A DNA stretch of 64,000 nt from CAWIJJ01 sp963836405 (GCA_963836405.1 CAWIJL010000008.1:40638-104637); one strand, 5' to 3'. Shown: positions 25,811-34,095, numbered from the stretch's first letter. Notes: generated by a model from the letters alone, not told the origin. Numbers and translations are program-made.

Positions 25811-27171
25811 CTCAGACCATAGCGCCGCAGTTTGTTGTACAGCGTGGTCCGGTCGATATCGAGGATGCGAGCGGCTCGCGACAGATTGTGCTGCGTCTCG
25901 CGAAGGATGCGCTCGATGTGGACCCGTTCGATATCCTCGAGCGTCTTGCCGCCTTTGGGATCGTCGGCCTGAAACTGGAAGGAGAAGTCGGCGGGCCGGA
26001 TTTCGGTGCCGCGGCCGACCACCAGGGCCCGCTCGACGGCGTTTTCGAGTTCGCGCACGTTGCCCGGCCAGTCGTGCCGCATGAGCAGTTCGAGCGAGTC
26101 CGGCGAGATCTGGGGCACCGGACGGCTGGTGGCGAGGCAGAATTTGTTGAGGAAATGGTTCACCAGCAGCGGAATGTCCTCGCGGCGGTCGCGCAGCGGG
26201 GGCAGGTCGATGCAGAAAACGTGCAGGCGGTAATAGAGGTCGGGCCGGAAATTCCCGGCTTTGACCAGAGTTTCCAGGTTCTTGTTAGTGGCCGCGATGC
26301 AGCGGAAATCCACCTTGATCTGCTGGTTGCCGCCGACGCGCACGATCTCTTTTTCCTGCAAAACGCGCAGGAGGTCGGTCTGCGTCTTGAGGCTGATGTC
26401 GCTGATCTCGTCGAGGAAGACGCTGCCGCCGTCGGCCACTTCGAACTTGCCCTTCTTGCGGTACTGGGCCCCGGTGAAGGCGCCCTTCTCGTGGCCGAAC
26501 AGCTCGCTTTCGAGCAGCGTTTCGGTGAGCGCGCCGCAGTGGATCGTGACCATGGGCATGTACCGGCGCGGTCCGCCGGCGTGGATGGCGCGCGCCACCA
26601 CCTCTTTGCCGGTGCCGCTTTCGCCGGTGATTAGCACGGTGGCTTCGGTAGGCGCCACCATTTCGATCAGCTCGGTCACCTTCTTCATCGCCGGGCTCTT
26701 GCCGATCAGCTCGGTGGAGGGGAAGGCCTCGTTCAGGTTTTCGCGCAGGCGAACCACTTCGCGGCGTGCCAGCTTGTGCTCCAGCGCCTTGGAAACCAGG
26801 TGGGACAGCTCGTCGGGATCGACCGGTTTGGTGATGTAGTCGTAGGCTCCCTGCTTCAACGCCTGCACGGCGGTGTCCACGGAGGCATAGCCGGTCATGA
26901 CCACCACCGTCAGTTCGGGATCGGCTTCGCGCAGACGCGCCTGCAACTCCATCCCGTCCATACCCGGCATCTTGATATCGATCAGCGCGATATCGAACTG
27001 CATCTGCTGGATCGTCTCCAGCGCTTCGCGCGCGCCGCCCGCCGGCCGGGCCGTGTAGCCCTCGCTCACGAACCACTTGCCGAGCGAATCGCGCACCACC
27101 AGTTCGTCGTCGACGATCAGAATCCTGCCTTTGGTTCGTACTGCTGACGTGGGTTCCGTTGCCGTTGCCAT
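25807..27171 (-). CDS. NtrC-family sigma-54 response regulator of the HybAB operon
   Basis: A 454-residue activator. The receiver (residues about 15-130) has ILIVDDELVV, phospho-Asp in FDIALIDIKMPG and K in YITKPVD. The AAA+ domain has Walker A GESGTGKE, the sigma-54 loop GAFTGA (complete) and Walker B SVFLDEIS. It ends in a Fis helix-turn-helix (LSRAARILDIDRTTLYNKLR). ATG 27171 is preferred over the longer 27192 start because GGGAGA lies 6 bases before it. It is downstream of the kinase, in the same operon as HybA and HybB. A sigma-54 promoter ahead of that operon is its likely target. Confidence 0.93.
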   Translation of the reverse strand: MATATEPTSAVRTKGRILIVDDELVVRDSLGKWFVSEGYTARPAGGAREALETIQQMQFDIALIDIKMPGMDGMELQARLREADPELTVVVMTGYASVDTAVQALKQGAYDYITKPVDPDELSHLVSKALEHKLARREVVRLRENLNEAFPSTELIGKSPAMKKVTELIEMVAPTEATVLITGESGTGKEVVARAIHAGGPRRYMPMVTIHCGALTETLLESELFGHEKGAFTGAQYRKKGKFEVADGGSVFLDEISDISLKTQTDLLRVLQEKEIVRVGGNQQIKVDFRCIAATNKNLETLVKAGNFRPDLYYRLHVFCIDLPPLRDRREDIPLLVNHFLNKFCLATSRPVPQISPDSLELLMRHDWPGNVRELENAVERALVVGRGTEIRPADFSFQFQADDPKGGKTLEDIERVHIERILRETQHNLSRAARILDIDRTTLYNKLRRYGLR

Positions 27172-27226
27172 TCCATTCTCCCGGGGCCCCAAGCCCCTCT
27201 CCGGCCATTCGAAACAGCCGGTGTTG

Positions 27227-28771
27227 TTACCGCCTGCCCGCTACCGGTATCGCCGCCGTAACCGGCAGCGTAATCGTAAACTCAGTGCCCTCGCCCGGCG
27301 TGGAGTGGACCGAGATCTCTCCCGCGTGCTGCTCCACGATGCTGTGCGCAACTGCCAGGCCGAGGCCGGTCCGGCTCTTGTCTTCCTTGGTCGTAAAAAA
27401 GGGGTCGAATATTTGCGGCAGAACTTCCGCCGGAATGCCGGTGCCGGTATCCTTTACCCGCACCACGTTGACATCGCTTTTGGTGTCGAAGCCGGTGGCG
27501 ATTTCGAGGCGCCCGCCTTTGGGCATGGCTTCCGAGGCGTTAACCAGCAGCACCAGGACCACCTGCTGCATCTGGTTTCCGTCGCATTCGACGGCCGGCA
27601 GGTCCGGCGCCAGCGATTCCACCAGCTCGATGTTCTGCATTTCGAGCTTGTGCTTCACCAGCATCACCGCGCGGTGGATCACCGTATTCAGGTCGTTCGG
27701 TTCGCGATGGCTGGGCGCCTGGCGCGAAAAGGCCAGAAGGTTTTTCACGAGGTCGCCGCAGCGCTTGCTTTCGCGTTCGATGGTCTGCAACTGCTCGCAC
27801 ATTTCGTCGCGGGCGGGAAGGTCGTGCTTCATCAATTCCCGCATTACCAGCCGCGCGTACGTGAGAATGCCGAAAAGCGGGTTGTTGATTTCGTGCGCCA
27901 CCGTAGCCGCCAGTTTCCCGATGGACACCATCTTTTCCGAGCTCAGCAGGGTCTTGTGGACGCGCTCGAGTTCGGCGGTCTTGCGCCGCACCTGCTCCTC
28001 GATATGCGCCTGAACGCCCGCCACCTCCTCGGTCATCTGGTTGAAGGACGCGGCCAGGTCCCCCAGTTCATCGTCGGTGCGGACGGGCAGCCGGTAACTC
28101 AGGTCGCCTTCGCGCACGCGGTGGGTACCGTCGATCAGTTCTTTCACGGGCCGGTAGACCGCCACCCACATGAACAGCACGGCGGCCGCGCAGCCGAACA
28201 GGATGGCGCCGGCGAGGAACCATTTCATGGTGCTCTGGTGCCGGGCAAGCTGTTGGTCGACGAGGGCGAGCGAGAGGTCGGCATCGACCGCGCCGAGCAC
28301 TTTCTGGCCTGCCGGGTGAACATGGCAGCTCGCTTCCGAACAGGATCTGGAGTTTTCGATCTGCCGGACCACCGCCATGATGCGGTTGCCGTTTTTGTCC
28401 TGGAGGATGCGGGCGCCGGGCGCGGCATCGGCCGCCTCCAGGGTTTTGCCGAGTTCCTGGGCGTCGCTCGAGATGGTGATGCGGCCGTGCTGGTCCGAGA
28501 TGCGGATGCGCCGGATGCCCGACTGGGAGCCGATTTCCTGAATGGTGTGTTCGAGCGCCTCGCGGTTGTTGTGCAGCATCTCGTAACGGGTGCTGCGCAG
28601 AATGGTTTCCGAGACGCGCGCCGCGCTCTGCCTCACCAGTTCCTCGGAATGGCTACGTTCCATCCGCAGGTTGAGGAAGCCGAACAACATGAAGAAGGCC
28701 GCCGTGCTCGCAATCACGCAGACGGCGAGCTTGGCGGCCAGGCCCAATCGAAACTTGGTTCGGAAGCTCAT
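27227..28771 (-). CDS. Sensor histidine kinase with CX4CH periplasmic motif
   Basis: A 514-residue kinase. Membrane helices are at about residues 12-32 and 185-207. The periplasmic domain between them contains CSEASCHVHPAG, a CX4CH heme-c type motif, followed by KVLGAVDADLSLALVDQQL. HAMP (about 210-260) and a coiled linker lead to the His in VAHEINNPLFGIL. The ATP domain has N box QQVVLVLLVNASEAM, G1 VKDTGTGIP and F box FDPFFTTKEDKSRTGLGL. The start overlaps the HybB stop (ATGA). It likely senses redox or respiratory state for the neighbouring sigma-54 regulator. The heme-binding role is inferred from the motif only. Confidence 0.9.
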   Translation of the reverse strand: MSFRTKFRLGLAAKLAVCVIASTAAFFMLFGFLNLRMERSHSEELVRQSAARVSETILRSTRYEMLHNNREALEHTIQEIGSQSGIRRIRISDQHGRITISSDAQELGKTLEAADAAPGARILQDKNGNRIMAVVRQIENSRSCSEASCHVHPAGQKVLGAVDADLSLALVDQQLARHQSTMKWFLAGAILFGCAAAVLFMWVAVYRPVKELIDGTHRVREGDLSYRLPVRTDDELGDLAASFNQMTEEVAGVQAHIEEQVRRKTAELERVHKTLLSSEKMVSIGKLAATVAHEINNPLFGILTYARLVMRELMKHDLPARDEMCEQLQTIERESKRCGDLVKNLLAFSRQAPSHREPNDLNTVIHRAVMLVKHKLEMQNIELVESLAPDLPAVECDGNQMQQVVLVLLVNASEAMPKGGRLEIATGFDTKSDVNVVRVKDTGTGIPAEVLPQIFDPFFTTKEDKSRTGLGLAVAHSIVEQHAGEISVHSTPGEGTEFTITLPVTAAIPVAGRR

Positions 28772-29937
28772 CCCACGGGGACTGCGTCCTCCTCCTTTGC
28801 CGCTTCAAGCTGCGCGGATTCGTCATGCGAAACTTCCTCGAAGATGGGGAAGTAGCCCGCGATGAAGCGGAACAGGGCGAAACCCACCGCCACGATGGAA
28901 AGGGTTACGGCCACCTCGCTCCACTTCGGGATGTAATGAGTGCCGGAGCCGGCCTCGAGGCCCGTGGTGCCGACGTTCAAGCGGTTGGCGATGAAGCTGA
29001 ACACGACCATCACGGCGCAGGCGTAGAGCGCGCCCGGCCGGGTGCGGATGCGGTGCTGGAAGAGCAGCACGGTGGGAACCAACATCAAGCCGATTTCCAG
29101 AACGAACAGCCAGGTCTCGACGCGGTTCACGCCCAGCAGGCGGAGCGCATCGCGGTGAAACAGATCGAGGAAGCGGATCCACAGGTAGACGCTCATGACC
29201 ACCGCCAGCACTCGCGCCATGCTGGCCAGCAGCGGCAGTTCGAGCGCGCGCCCGAAGGCGCGGCTGCTGTGCCAGCTTTCGAAAATCGTCATGGCCAGGC
29301 CGGCGGCGATGGCCGAGATGTAGAACATCAGCGGCAGCAGCGGTGTGTACCAGAGCGGATAGAGCTTGGAGGGCACGATGAGGAAAAGCGTACCGAGCGA
29401 ACTCTGATGGAGCGTGGAAAGCAGCACGCCGAGAATCATCAGGGGCACGGAAATGCGGTGAATCCATTCCATCGGTTTGTGCCAGCCGAATTTTTCGAAG
29501 ACCACCGGAAGAAATTCGAGGAACAGGACGGTGGTGTACAGGGTGACGCACCAGGCCACCTCGAACATGACGGAGTGCGGATTCCACATCACCAGCGGGT
29601 GCCAGAGCCGGTCCGGCCGGCCCAGGTCGAACATCAACCCGACCACCACCAGCACGTAGCCGAGAAAAGCGGTGAGCACCGCCGGGCGCAGAACCGGCTT
29701 GTATTTCTCGATATTGAAAATGTGAACGATGGCGACCAGGGTGAAGCCGCCCGCCGCCAGGCCCACGCCACACATCACGTCGAAGGAAATCCAGAGGCCC
29801 CAGGGGAACTTGTCGCTGAGATTGGTGGCGCCGCCTAAACCATAGACAATCCTCAGGTAAGTGGCATACAGCCCGCTTGCCAGGATGGCCGCGAAGATTA
29901 CGCGCCACACCGTCAGTTTCGGCATTCGCACCGTCAT
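28768..29937 (-). CDS. hybB: HybB/NrfD-like quinone-reactive membrane subunit
   Basis: A 389-residue integral membrane protein with about nine to ten helices. The opening (WGLWISFDVMCGVGLAAGGF) and the middle segments (LGRPDRLWHPLVMWNPHSVM, LMILGVLLSTLHQSSLGTLF, YISAIAAGLAMTIFES) match HybB, the cytochrome-b-like membrane anchor of Ni-Fe hydrogenase 2, and the wider NrfD/PsrC family. The C-terminus is cytoplasmic and acidic. It couples to the Fe-S protein encoded just upstream (ATGA overlap) and exchanges electrons with the quinone pool. No hydrogenase catalytic subunit is present, so it may serve a different redox partner, such as the GcvH-like protein. Confidence 0.88.
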   Translation of the reverse strand: MTVRMPKLTVWRVIFAAILASGLYATYLRIVYGLGGATNLSDKFPWGLWISFDVMCGVGLAAGGFTLVAIVHIFNIEKYKPVLRPAVLTAFLGYVLVVVGLMFDLGRPDRLWHPLVMWNPHSVMFEVAWCVTLYTTVLFLEFLPVVFEKFGWHKPMEWIHRISVPLMILGVLLSTLHQSSLGTLFLIVPSKLYPLWYTPLLPLMFYISAIAAGLAMTIFESWHSSRAFGRALELPLLASMARVLAVVMSVYLWIRFLDLFHRDALRLLGVNRVETWLFVLEIGLMLVPTVLLFQHRIRTRPGALYACAVMVVFSFIANRLNVGTTGLEAGSGTHYIPKWSEVAVTLSIVAVGFALFRFIAGYFPIFEEVSHDESAQLEAAKEEDAVPVG

Positions 29938-30680
29938 TTGTGCCCGCCCTCCGCCTTCGAGACTTCCGCCCTACGGTTGGTAATCCAGTAGATGCCGCCC
30001 AGCAGGACGGTTCCGGTGGAGACCACGTCAGGCAGCATTTCGAGGACGCGCCACGTGGTTTCGGGCAGCGGTTCCTGCGGAACGCCGGTGCGCAACCCGA
30101 TCTGTTCGAACGGCACCGCCGAGAGATAGAACACGGAGGTACCGCCGACTTCGGAAATCCCGTAAATCCTGTTGAAATACTGGTCCGGTTGTGCCGCGAT
30201 CCGCTGGCGCGCTTCCGCGATCAATGCATCGCGGTCGCCCGTTTTGGTCGCCCCAACCGGGCAGGCCTCGGAGCAGGCAGTATCCTTGCCCTGCTTCTGG
30301 CGGTCGTAGCACATATCGCACTTCTTCATTTGAGGAAGGCGGCTCGACCATTCGTACGACGGTACCTGGAAGGGGCACGCCTGCATACAGTAGCGGCACC
30401 CCATACACCGGTCTGCGTGGTAAACGACCGGTCCCAGGGAGGTTTTTTCGATGGCACCCACCGGGCATACCGATGCGCAGGCCGGCTGCGTGCAGTTCAT
30501 GCAAAGCCGGCGGGAGAACCTCTCGCCGTGCGTTTCAATGGTGGTCAGCTTGTGCGCGGAAATTATTTCTTCCGCGGCAATTTTGTCGTCGTAGGGAAGG
30601 CCCCAACGCTCGGCACAAGCTGCTTCGCATGCTTTGCATCCGACGCAGAGGGTACTGTCGTATAAAATCGCTTTCGACAT
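29934..30680 (-). CDS. hybA: HybA-like four-cluster ferredoxin subunit
   Basis: A 248-residue 4Fe-4S electron carrier. Cys clusters appear as CVGCKACEAAC near the N-terminus, CMNCTQPACASVC with VCPVGAI, CMGCRYCMQACPF, and KKCDMCYDR then ACSEACPVGAT, enough for four [4Fe-4S] clusters as in HybA/NrfC. The C-terminus has a membrane-anchoring helix (MLPDVVSTGTVLLGGIYWIT). There is no Tat signal, unlike many HybA proteins, so the clusters face the cytoplasm or an unusual export route is used. ATG 30680 gives the first Cys motif at residue 11. It overlaps HybB by ATGA. Confidence 0.9.
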   Translation of the reverse strand: MSKAILYDSTLCVGCKACEAACAERWGLPYDDKIAAEEIISAHKLTTIETHGERFSRRLCMNCTQPACASVCPVGAIEKTSLGPVVYHADRCMGCRYCMQACPFQVPSYEWSSRLPQMKKCDMCYDRQKQGKDTACSEACPVGATKTGDRDALIAEARQRIAAQPDQYFNRIYGISEVGGTSVFYLSAVPFEQIGLRTGVPQEPLPETTWRVLEMLPDVVSTGTVLLGGIYWITNRRAEVSKAEGGHK

Positions 30681-30749
30681 ATAAAGACCCTCAACTCTTG
30701 TTTTAGCAAAAATGAACCACAAAGTGTAGCAAAACTTTACAGTCCGGAC

Positions 30750-31421
30750 CTAGGAGGTCAAGAAAAATTCACCGGTTACTTCTTTCCAGTTCTGGCCGGG
30801 GAGGCCGGCAAGCAGGTCTTCGGCAGGGGTGCCGCCGTCGGCGGCTACGGCTCCGGCGAGCGCGGGCTGGCGGGCATACAGCCGTTCCACGGATTCGCGC
30901 ATCCATCCACGCACCAGGCTCTTGGGGACCAGGTTGCGGTTGGTATTCTCCTCGTCGGGAACATTGACGGACACGAGCCAGCCCTTTCCGTACGGATCCT
31001 TGCGGACGGCTGTGGGGTTGGACAACAGGTCGGAATTGACTCCAATCACTTCGCCCTCGGTCGGAGAGACCATTTCGGTCTTTTCGCCGTTGCGGTAGAA
31101 GGTCAGGACCTTCTGCCCCTGGCGAATCCAGGTGCCGGGCTTGGGCAACTCGATCTTTTCGATCTTACCGAGCAGGGCAGCGGCGAACTCGTCGGCGCCG
31201 ATGCGGACCACATTCTTGCGTTCGCGGACAAGCCAGCTGTGTCCGGGGTGAAAAGAAACGGTTTCGGGAACCTGGAATCCGTCCACATAGTCGCCGCCGA
31301 AGATGGCCGGGACTGCTTTTGGGGCCTCCGCCGAAACGGTCTGGATGACCTTGCGCCGGTTCAGGAAATAGTCCAGAACGATGAAAACCAGGAACGTCGC
31401 GAGTACGAGTGGGACTGTCAT
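30750..31421 (-). CDS. Membrane-anchored glycine cleavage H-like protein
   Basis: A 223-residue protein with an N-terminal membrane helix (MTVPLVLATFLVFIVLDYFL) and a GcvH-like lipoyl fold (VSFHPGHSWLVRERKNVVRIG, FAAALLGKIEKIELPKPG, KTEMVSPTEGEVIGVN). In GcvH the lipoylated Lys lies 8 residues before the SP of the SPVSGEV strand. Here the nearest Lys in YRNGEKTEMVSP is shifted by two positions, so lipoylation is uncertain. Proteins of this type stand first in HybA/HybB-like operons in several lineages. GGAAGG lies before ATG 31421. It is the first gene after the sigma-54 promoter. Confidence 0.85.
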   Translation of the reverse strand: MTVPLVLATFLVFIVLDYFLNRRKVIQTVSAEAPKAVPAIFGGDYVDGFQVPETVSFHPGHSWLVRERKNVVRIGADEFAAALLGKIEKIELPKPGTWIRQGQKVLTFYRNGEKTEMVSPTEGEVIGVNSDLLSNPTAVRKDPYGKGWLVSVNVPDEENTNRNLVPKSLVRGWMRESVERLYARQPALAGAVAADGGTPAEDLLAGLPGQNWKEVTGEFFLTS

Positions 31422-31452
31422 TTGATGCCTTCCTTTCCTCGCCTCCTGTAAG

Positions 31453-31469
31453 GGCACGGGAAGTGCCAA
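31453..31469 (-). promoter_or_regulatory. Sigma-54 promoter of the GcvH-like/HybAB/kinase/regulator operon
   Basis: On the minus strand TTGGCAC-TTCCC-GTGC gives the invariant GG and GC separated by exactly 10 bases and a full TGGCAC -24 box; only the first base of the -12 box deviates. The predicted start (about 31442) leaves a short leader to ATG 31421. The operon itself encodes an NtrC-type activator with an intact GAFTGA loop, which fits an autoregulated circuit. Confidence 0.7.
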
Positions 31470-31523
31470 AAAGTGGTGTTTTGCATCTTTTTATCTGTTG
31501 TAGAATCAAGCGGTTGGGGAGGG

Positions 31524-31659
31524 GCATTTTTCGACAGTGGGGGTCGCGTTGAAATTGTCAACGGCCGCATAGAGGGAAATTCCACAACGGCTAATCGAAT
31601 CAAGGACTTGGACTGGTGTTGCGATTTCCGACGGGACTGTCCGCATTTCCGACAGTCGG
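31524..31659. promoter_or_regulatory. Three repeated elements upstream of the sigma-54 promoter (candidate enhancer)
   Basis: Related words recur: GCATTTTTCGACAGTGG (31524-31540), GCGATTTCCGACGGGA (31621-31636) and GCATTTCCGACAGTCGG (31643-31659). They lie about 90-215 bases upstream of the predicted start of the HybAB operon, the normal range of NtrC-type enhancer sites. A further palindrome GTTGA-AATTG-TCAAC is at 31548-31562. This stretch (31470-31685) has no gene. Confidence 0.5.
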
Positions 31660-31685
31660 CCGCCAGCAGCCGCTTACGATTCCCC

Positions 31686-31713
31686 TTGACGGCCGCTATC
31701 AAAGTGATATCAT
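31686..31713 (+). promoter_or_regulatory. Sigma-70-type promoter of the SPFH gene
   Basis: TTGACG (31686-31691) and TATCAT (31708-31713) with a 16-base spacer. The predicted start is about 31720, followed by AAGGAG (31725-31730) and ATG at 31737. Confidence 0.6.
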
Positions 31714-31736
31714 CGTGACATCACAAGGAGAAAAAC

Positions 31737-32609
31737 ATGATCATCCAGGAAAAAGAAATCAAGGGCCTGCCCGGTATTCTGATGCTCCTGTTCCTTATCG
31801 CCCTCTCGATCCTGTCGATTGTGATGCTCATTCAGGCCGCGAAAGACGCGAACGGTTGGGCGGCGGCGGCCTGGGTACTGGTGCTGGCCGTCGCGGTGTT
31901 TTGCTGCTTCGGGGTGACGATCGTCAATCCGAACCAGGCCCGCGTGGTCCAGTTGTTCGGCACCTATAAAGGTTCGTTGAAGCAGCAGGGGTTGTGGTGG
32001 GTGAATCCCTTCAGCACGCGCAGGCGGGTGTCGTTGCGCATCCGCAACTTCGAAAGCAGCAAGCTCAAGGTGAACGATCAGGACGGGAATCCTATCGAGA
32101 TCGCCTCGGTAGTGGTCTGGCGCGTGATCGACTCCGCCGAAGCCGTCTTTCAGGTGGACGACTACGAACACTTCGTGCATGTGCAGAGCGAAGCCGCGGT
32201 GCGCATCCTCGCCACCAGCTATCCCTATGATTCGCATGGGGAAAACGAGATGTCCCTGCGCATGTCCGTGCTCGACATCGCGCACCGGCTGCGGGACGAG
32301 ATCCAGGAGCGGCTGGCGAAGGCCGGGGTGGAAGTGATCGAGGCCCGCATCAGCCACCTGGCGTACGCTCCGGAGATCGCCAACGCCATGCTGCGCCGCC
32401 AGCAGGCCAGCGCCATTATCGCCGCCCGCCAGAAGATCGTGGAAGGCGCGGTGGGAATGGTGGAGATGGCCCTGGAACAGCTCAGCGCCAAGAACGTGGT
32501 ATCGCTCGACGAGGAGCGTAAGGCCAGCATGGTCAGCAATCTGCTTGTGGTTCTTTGCAGCGACCGGGACGCCCAGCCGATCGTCAACACGGGCACGCTC
32601 TATCAATAG
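31737..32609 (+). CDS. SPFH-domain (stomatin/prohibitin-like) membrane protein
   Basis: A 290-residue membrane-associated scaffold protein. Two N-terminal hydrophobic helices (about residues 10-35 and 40-62) are followed by the SPFH/Band-7 domain (VNPNQARVVQLFGTYKG, LRIRNFESSKLKVNDQDGNP, ASVVVWRVIDSAEAVFQVDD). A coiled-coil tail (LRMSVLDIAHRLRDEIQERL, AKAGVEVIEARISHLAYAPE, MLRRQQASAIIAARQ) should mediate oligomerisation. SPFH proteins form detergent-resistant microdomains and chaperone membrane proteases. The ATG has AAGGAG 6 bases before it and a good promoter. The next two small genes appear to belong to the same transcript. Confidence 0.92.
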   Translation: MIIQEKEIKGLPGILMLLFLIALSILSIVMLIQAAKDANGWAAAAWVLVLAVAVFCCFGVTIVNPNQARVVQLFGTYKGSLKQQGLWWVNPFSTRRRVSLRIRNFESSKLKVNDQDGNPIEIASVVVWRVIDSAEAVFQVDDYEHFVHVQSEAAVRILATSYPYDSHGENEMSLRMSVLDIAHRLRDEIQERLAKAGVEVIEARISHLAYAPEIANAMLRRQQASAIIAARQKIVEGAVGMVEMALEQLSAKNVVSLDEERKASMVSNLLVVLCSDRDAQPIVNTGTLYQ

Positions 32610-32654
32610 AAGGTGAAGCCGGCGTTCCCCGCCGGCCTGGGACCAGGCGCGCGT

Positions 32655-32849
32655 ATGGCCGAAAGAAAGGCATTTCTGCTGCGGCTCGACCCGGCGACGC
32701 ACGAAGCGTTGCAGCGCTGGGCGGACGCGGACTTGCGCAGCCTCAACGCGCAGATCGAGTTCCTGCTGCGCCGTGCTTTAATCGAATGCGGCCGGCTTCC
32801 GGAGGGCGGAGGCCGGCCTGGCCGTGGAAACGACAATGAACCGTTATGA
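32655..32849 (+). CDS. Small Arc-like/RHH protein downstream of SPFH
   Basis: A 64-residue protein starting MAERKAFLLRLDPATHEALQ, an Arc-type ribbon-helix-helix segment. It continues ADADLRSLNAQIEFLLRRALIECGR. Similar very short genes follow SPFH genes in other bacteria, from memory. The frame opens with GTG 32613 immediately after the SPFH stop, but ATG 32655 gives a canonical N-terminus. It overlaps the DUF3592 gene by 14 bases. It may regulate the operon or act as a partner of the SPFH complex; function unknown. Confidence 0.6.
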   Translation: MAERKAFLLRLDPATHEALQRWADADLRSLNAQIEFLLRRALIECGRLPEGGGRPGRGNDNEPL

Positions 32850-33621
32850 AGAATTGGCGGAACGTCTCCGCCACTGGAAACCGCCGGCCGAACTGGCGAA
32901 CCCGGGCCCGCGGGAGGTAGAGATCGCCGCCGGGGGAATCGCCCTGCTGGTTTTGTCGGGGCTGCTGGTTCTGGGCGGCATCGCGGCCGGTATTTTCCTG
33001 TGGCGGGACGGGACCGGACGCGCGGCGTTTCAGCAGCGCCTGGCCGGGGAGGGTGTTACAGCGGAAGCCGTAGTCACGCGGCTCTACCGCGGCGGCGGAA
33101 AGGACAGCAGCCGGTTTGCCGCGTACCAGTTCGAGTTCGACGGCAGCATCTACCGGTCGAGCACGAGGGTGCCGCGCAGCATCTGGAACACGCTGAAGGA
33201 AGGGCAGCCGCTGACCGTCCGGTTCGTACCGTCCGACCCGGCGCGCAGCCGTCCGGTGGACTGGAGCACGGCCGGGCCCCCGGCCTGGGTGGCCTTGCTC
33301 CCGGCTAGCGGCCTGATCGCGCTGGCCGGCGTTTTCGTCTGGGCGGTCCGGAGGGCGCACCGGCTGCTCTCCGAAGGACGGCCGGCGCCGGGAATCGTCG
33401 TGCGCCACTCCAGAGCCAAGCACGGACAGTATCTGCACTACGAATTTCCGCTGCTGAACGGCTCCATCGGAACCGGCAAGAGCGACCCGTCGCGGAATCC
33501 GGTACCGGTGGGCGATGCCATCTGCATCGTTTACGACCGCGACAATCCGAAGCGGAACAGCACGTACCCCATGCAGCTTTTCCGGGTGCGCGGGGCCTCT
33601 TCCCGCCGCGCGCGGCTATAG
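32836..33621 (+). CDS. DUF3592-type membrane protein
   Basis: A 261-residue protein with two membrane helices (about residues 35-58 and 155-175) and cytoplasmic or periplasmic beta-rich domains between and after them. The segment EGVTAEAVVTRLYRGGGKDS and the following FAAYQFEFDGSIYRSSTRV resemble DUF3592. A second copy of this kind of domain appears at the C-terminus (LHYEFPLLNGSIGTGKSDP, VGDAICIVYDRDNPKRN). ATG 36 codons from the SPFH stop region is in-frame 4 codons after GTG 32824. Same strand, overlapping the Arc-like gene, so probably one operon with SPFH. Confidence 0.65.
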   Translation: MNRYEELAERLRHWKPPAELANPGPREVEIAAGGIALLVLSGLLVLGGIAAGIFLWRDGTGRAAFQQRLAGEGVTAEAVVTRLYRGGGKDSSRFAAYQFEFDGSIYRSSTRVPRSIWNTLKEGQPLTVRFVPSDPARSRPVDWSTAGPPAWVALLPASGLIALAGVFVWAVRRAHRLLSEGRPAPGIVVRHSRAKHGQYLHYEFPLLNGSIGTGKSDPSRNPVPVGDAICIVYDRDNPKRNSTYPMQLFRVRGASSRRARL

Positions 33622-33628
33622 TAGGACG

Positions 33629-34063
33629 ATGGCCCCACAGAATTATGCCAATCACCGCCGCTTCGTCACCGCGTACCACCGGATTCTGATTCCCATCCTG
33701 CTCCTCACTTTCATCGGCTCCTGCGTCAACCTGTGGCTCTCGCTTGGCGACCACCAGCGGCTGTACAGCGCGGCTCTCCTGGTGGTTCTTTCGGCCGCCG
33801 CCATCGCGATTGCGCTGTTTGCCCGCATCTTCGCGTTGAAGGCTCAGGACCGCGCCATTCGCGCCGATGAAAATCTGAGGCACTACGCGCTCACCGGCCA
33901 AGTGCTTCCGGAACGGCTGTCCGTCGGGCAGGTGGTGGCGCTGCGCTTCGCTTCCGACCAGGAGTTCCCGGCTTTGGCGGAGCGCGCGGCCAAGGACAAC
34001 CTGGAGCCCGATGCCATTAAGCGCGCGGTGCAGAACTGGCGCGCGGACAATTACCGGGCTTGA
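33629..34063 (+). CDS. DUF6526-type small membrane protein
   Basis: A 144-residue protein with two hydrophobic helices (about residues 20-42 and 53-75: RILIPILLLTFIGSCVNLWL and AALLVVLSAAAIAIALFARI). A long cytoplasmic C-terminal domain follows (RAIRADENLRHYALTGQVLP, KAVQ-type ending NWRADNYRA). The start MAPQNYANHRRFVTAYH is typical of this family, whose function is unknown to me. It begins 8 bases after the DUF3592 stop, so the two are probably co-transcribed. No signal peptide. Confidence 0.75.
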   Translation: MAPQNYANHRRFVTAYHRILIPILLLTFIGSCVNLWLSLGDHQRLYSAALLVVLSAAAIAIALFARIFALKAQDRAIRADENLRHYALTGQVLPERLSVGQVVALRFASDQEFPALAERAAKDNLEPDAIKRAVQNWRADNYRA

Positions 34064-34095
34064 CTCCGGCGCGCCCGCCTACGAGACTTACGGGC

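Noticed and set aside
28768..30680. HybA/HybB taken as part of a Ni-Fe hydrogenase
   Set aside because: No large or small hydrogenase subunit or maturation gene is present. The pair is better described as a redox module with another partner.
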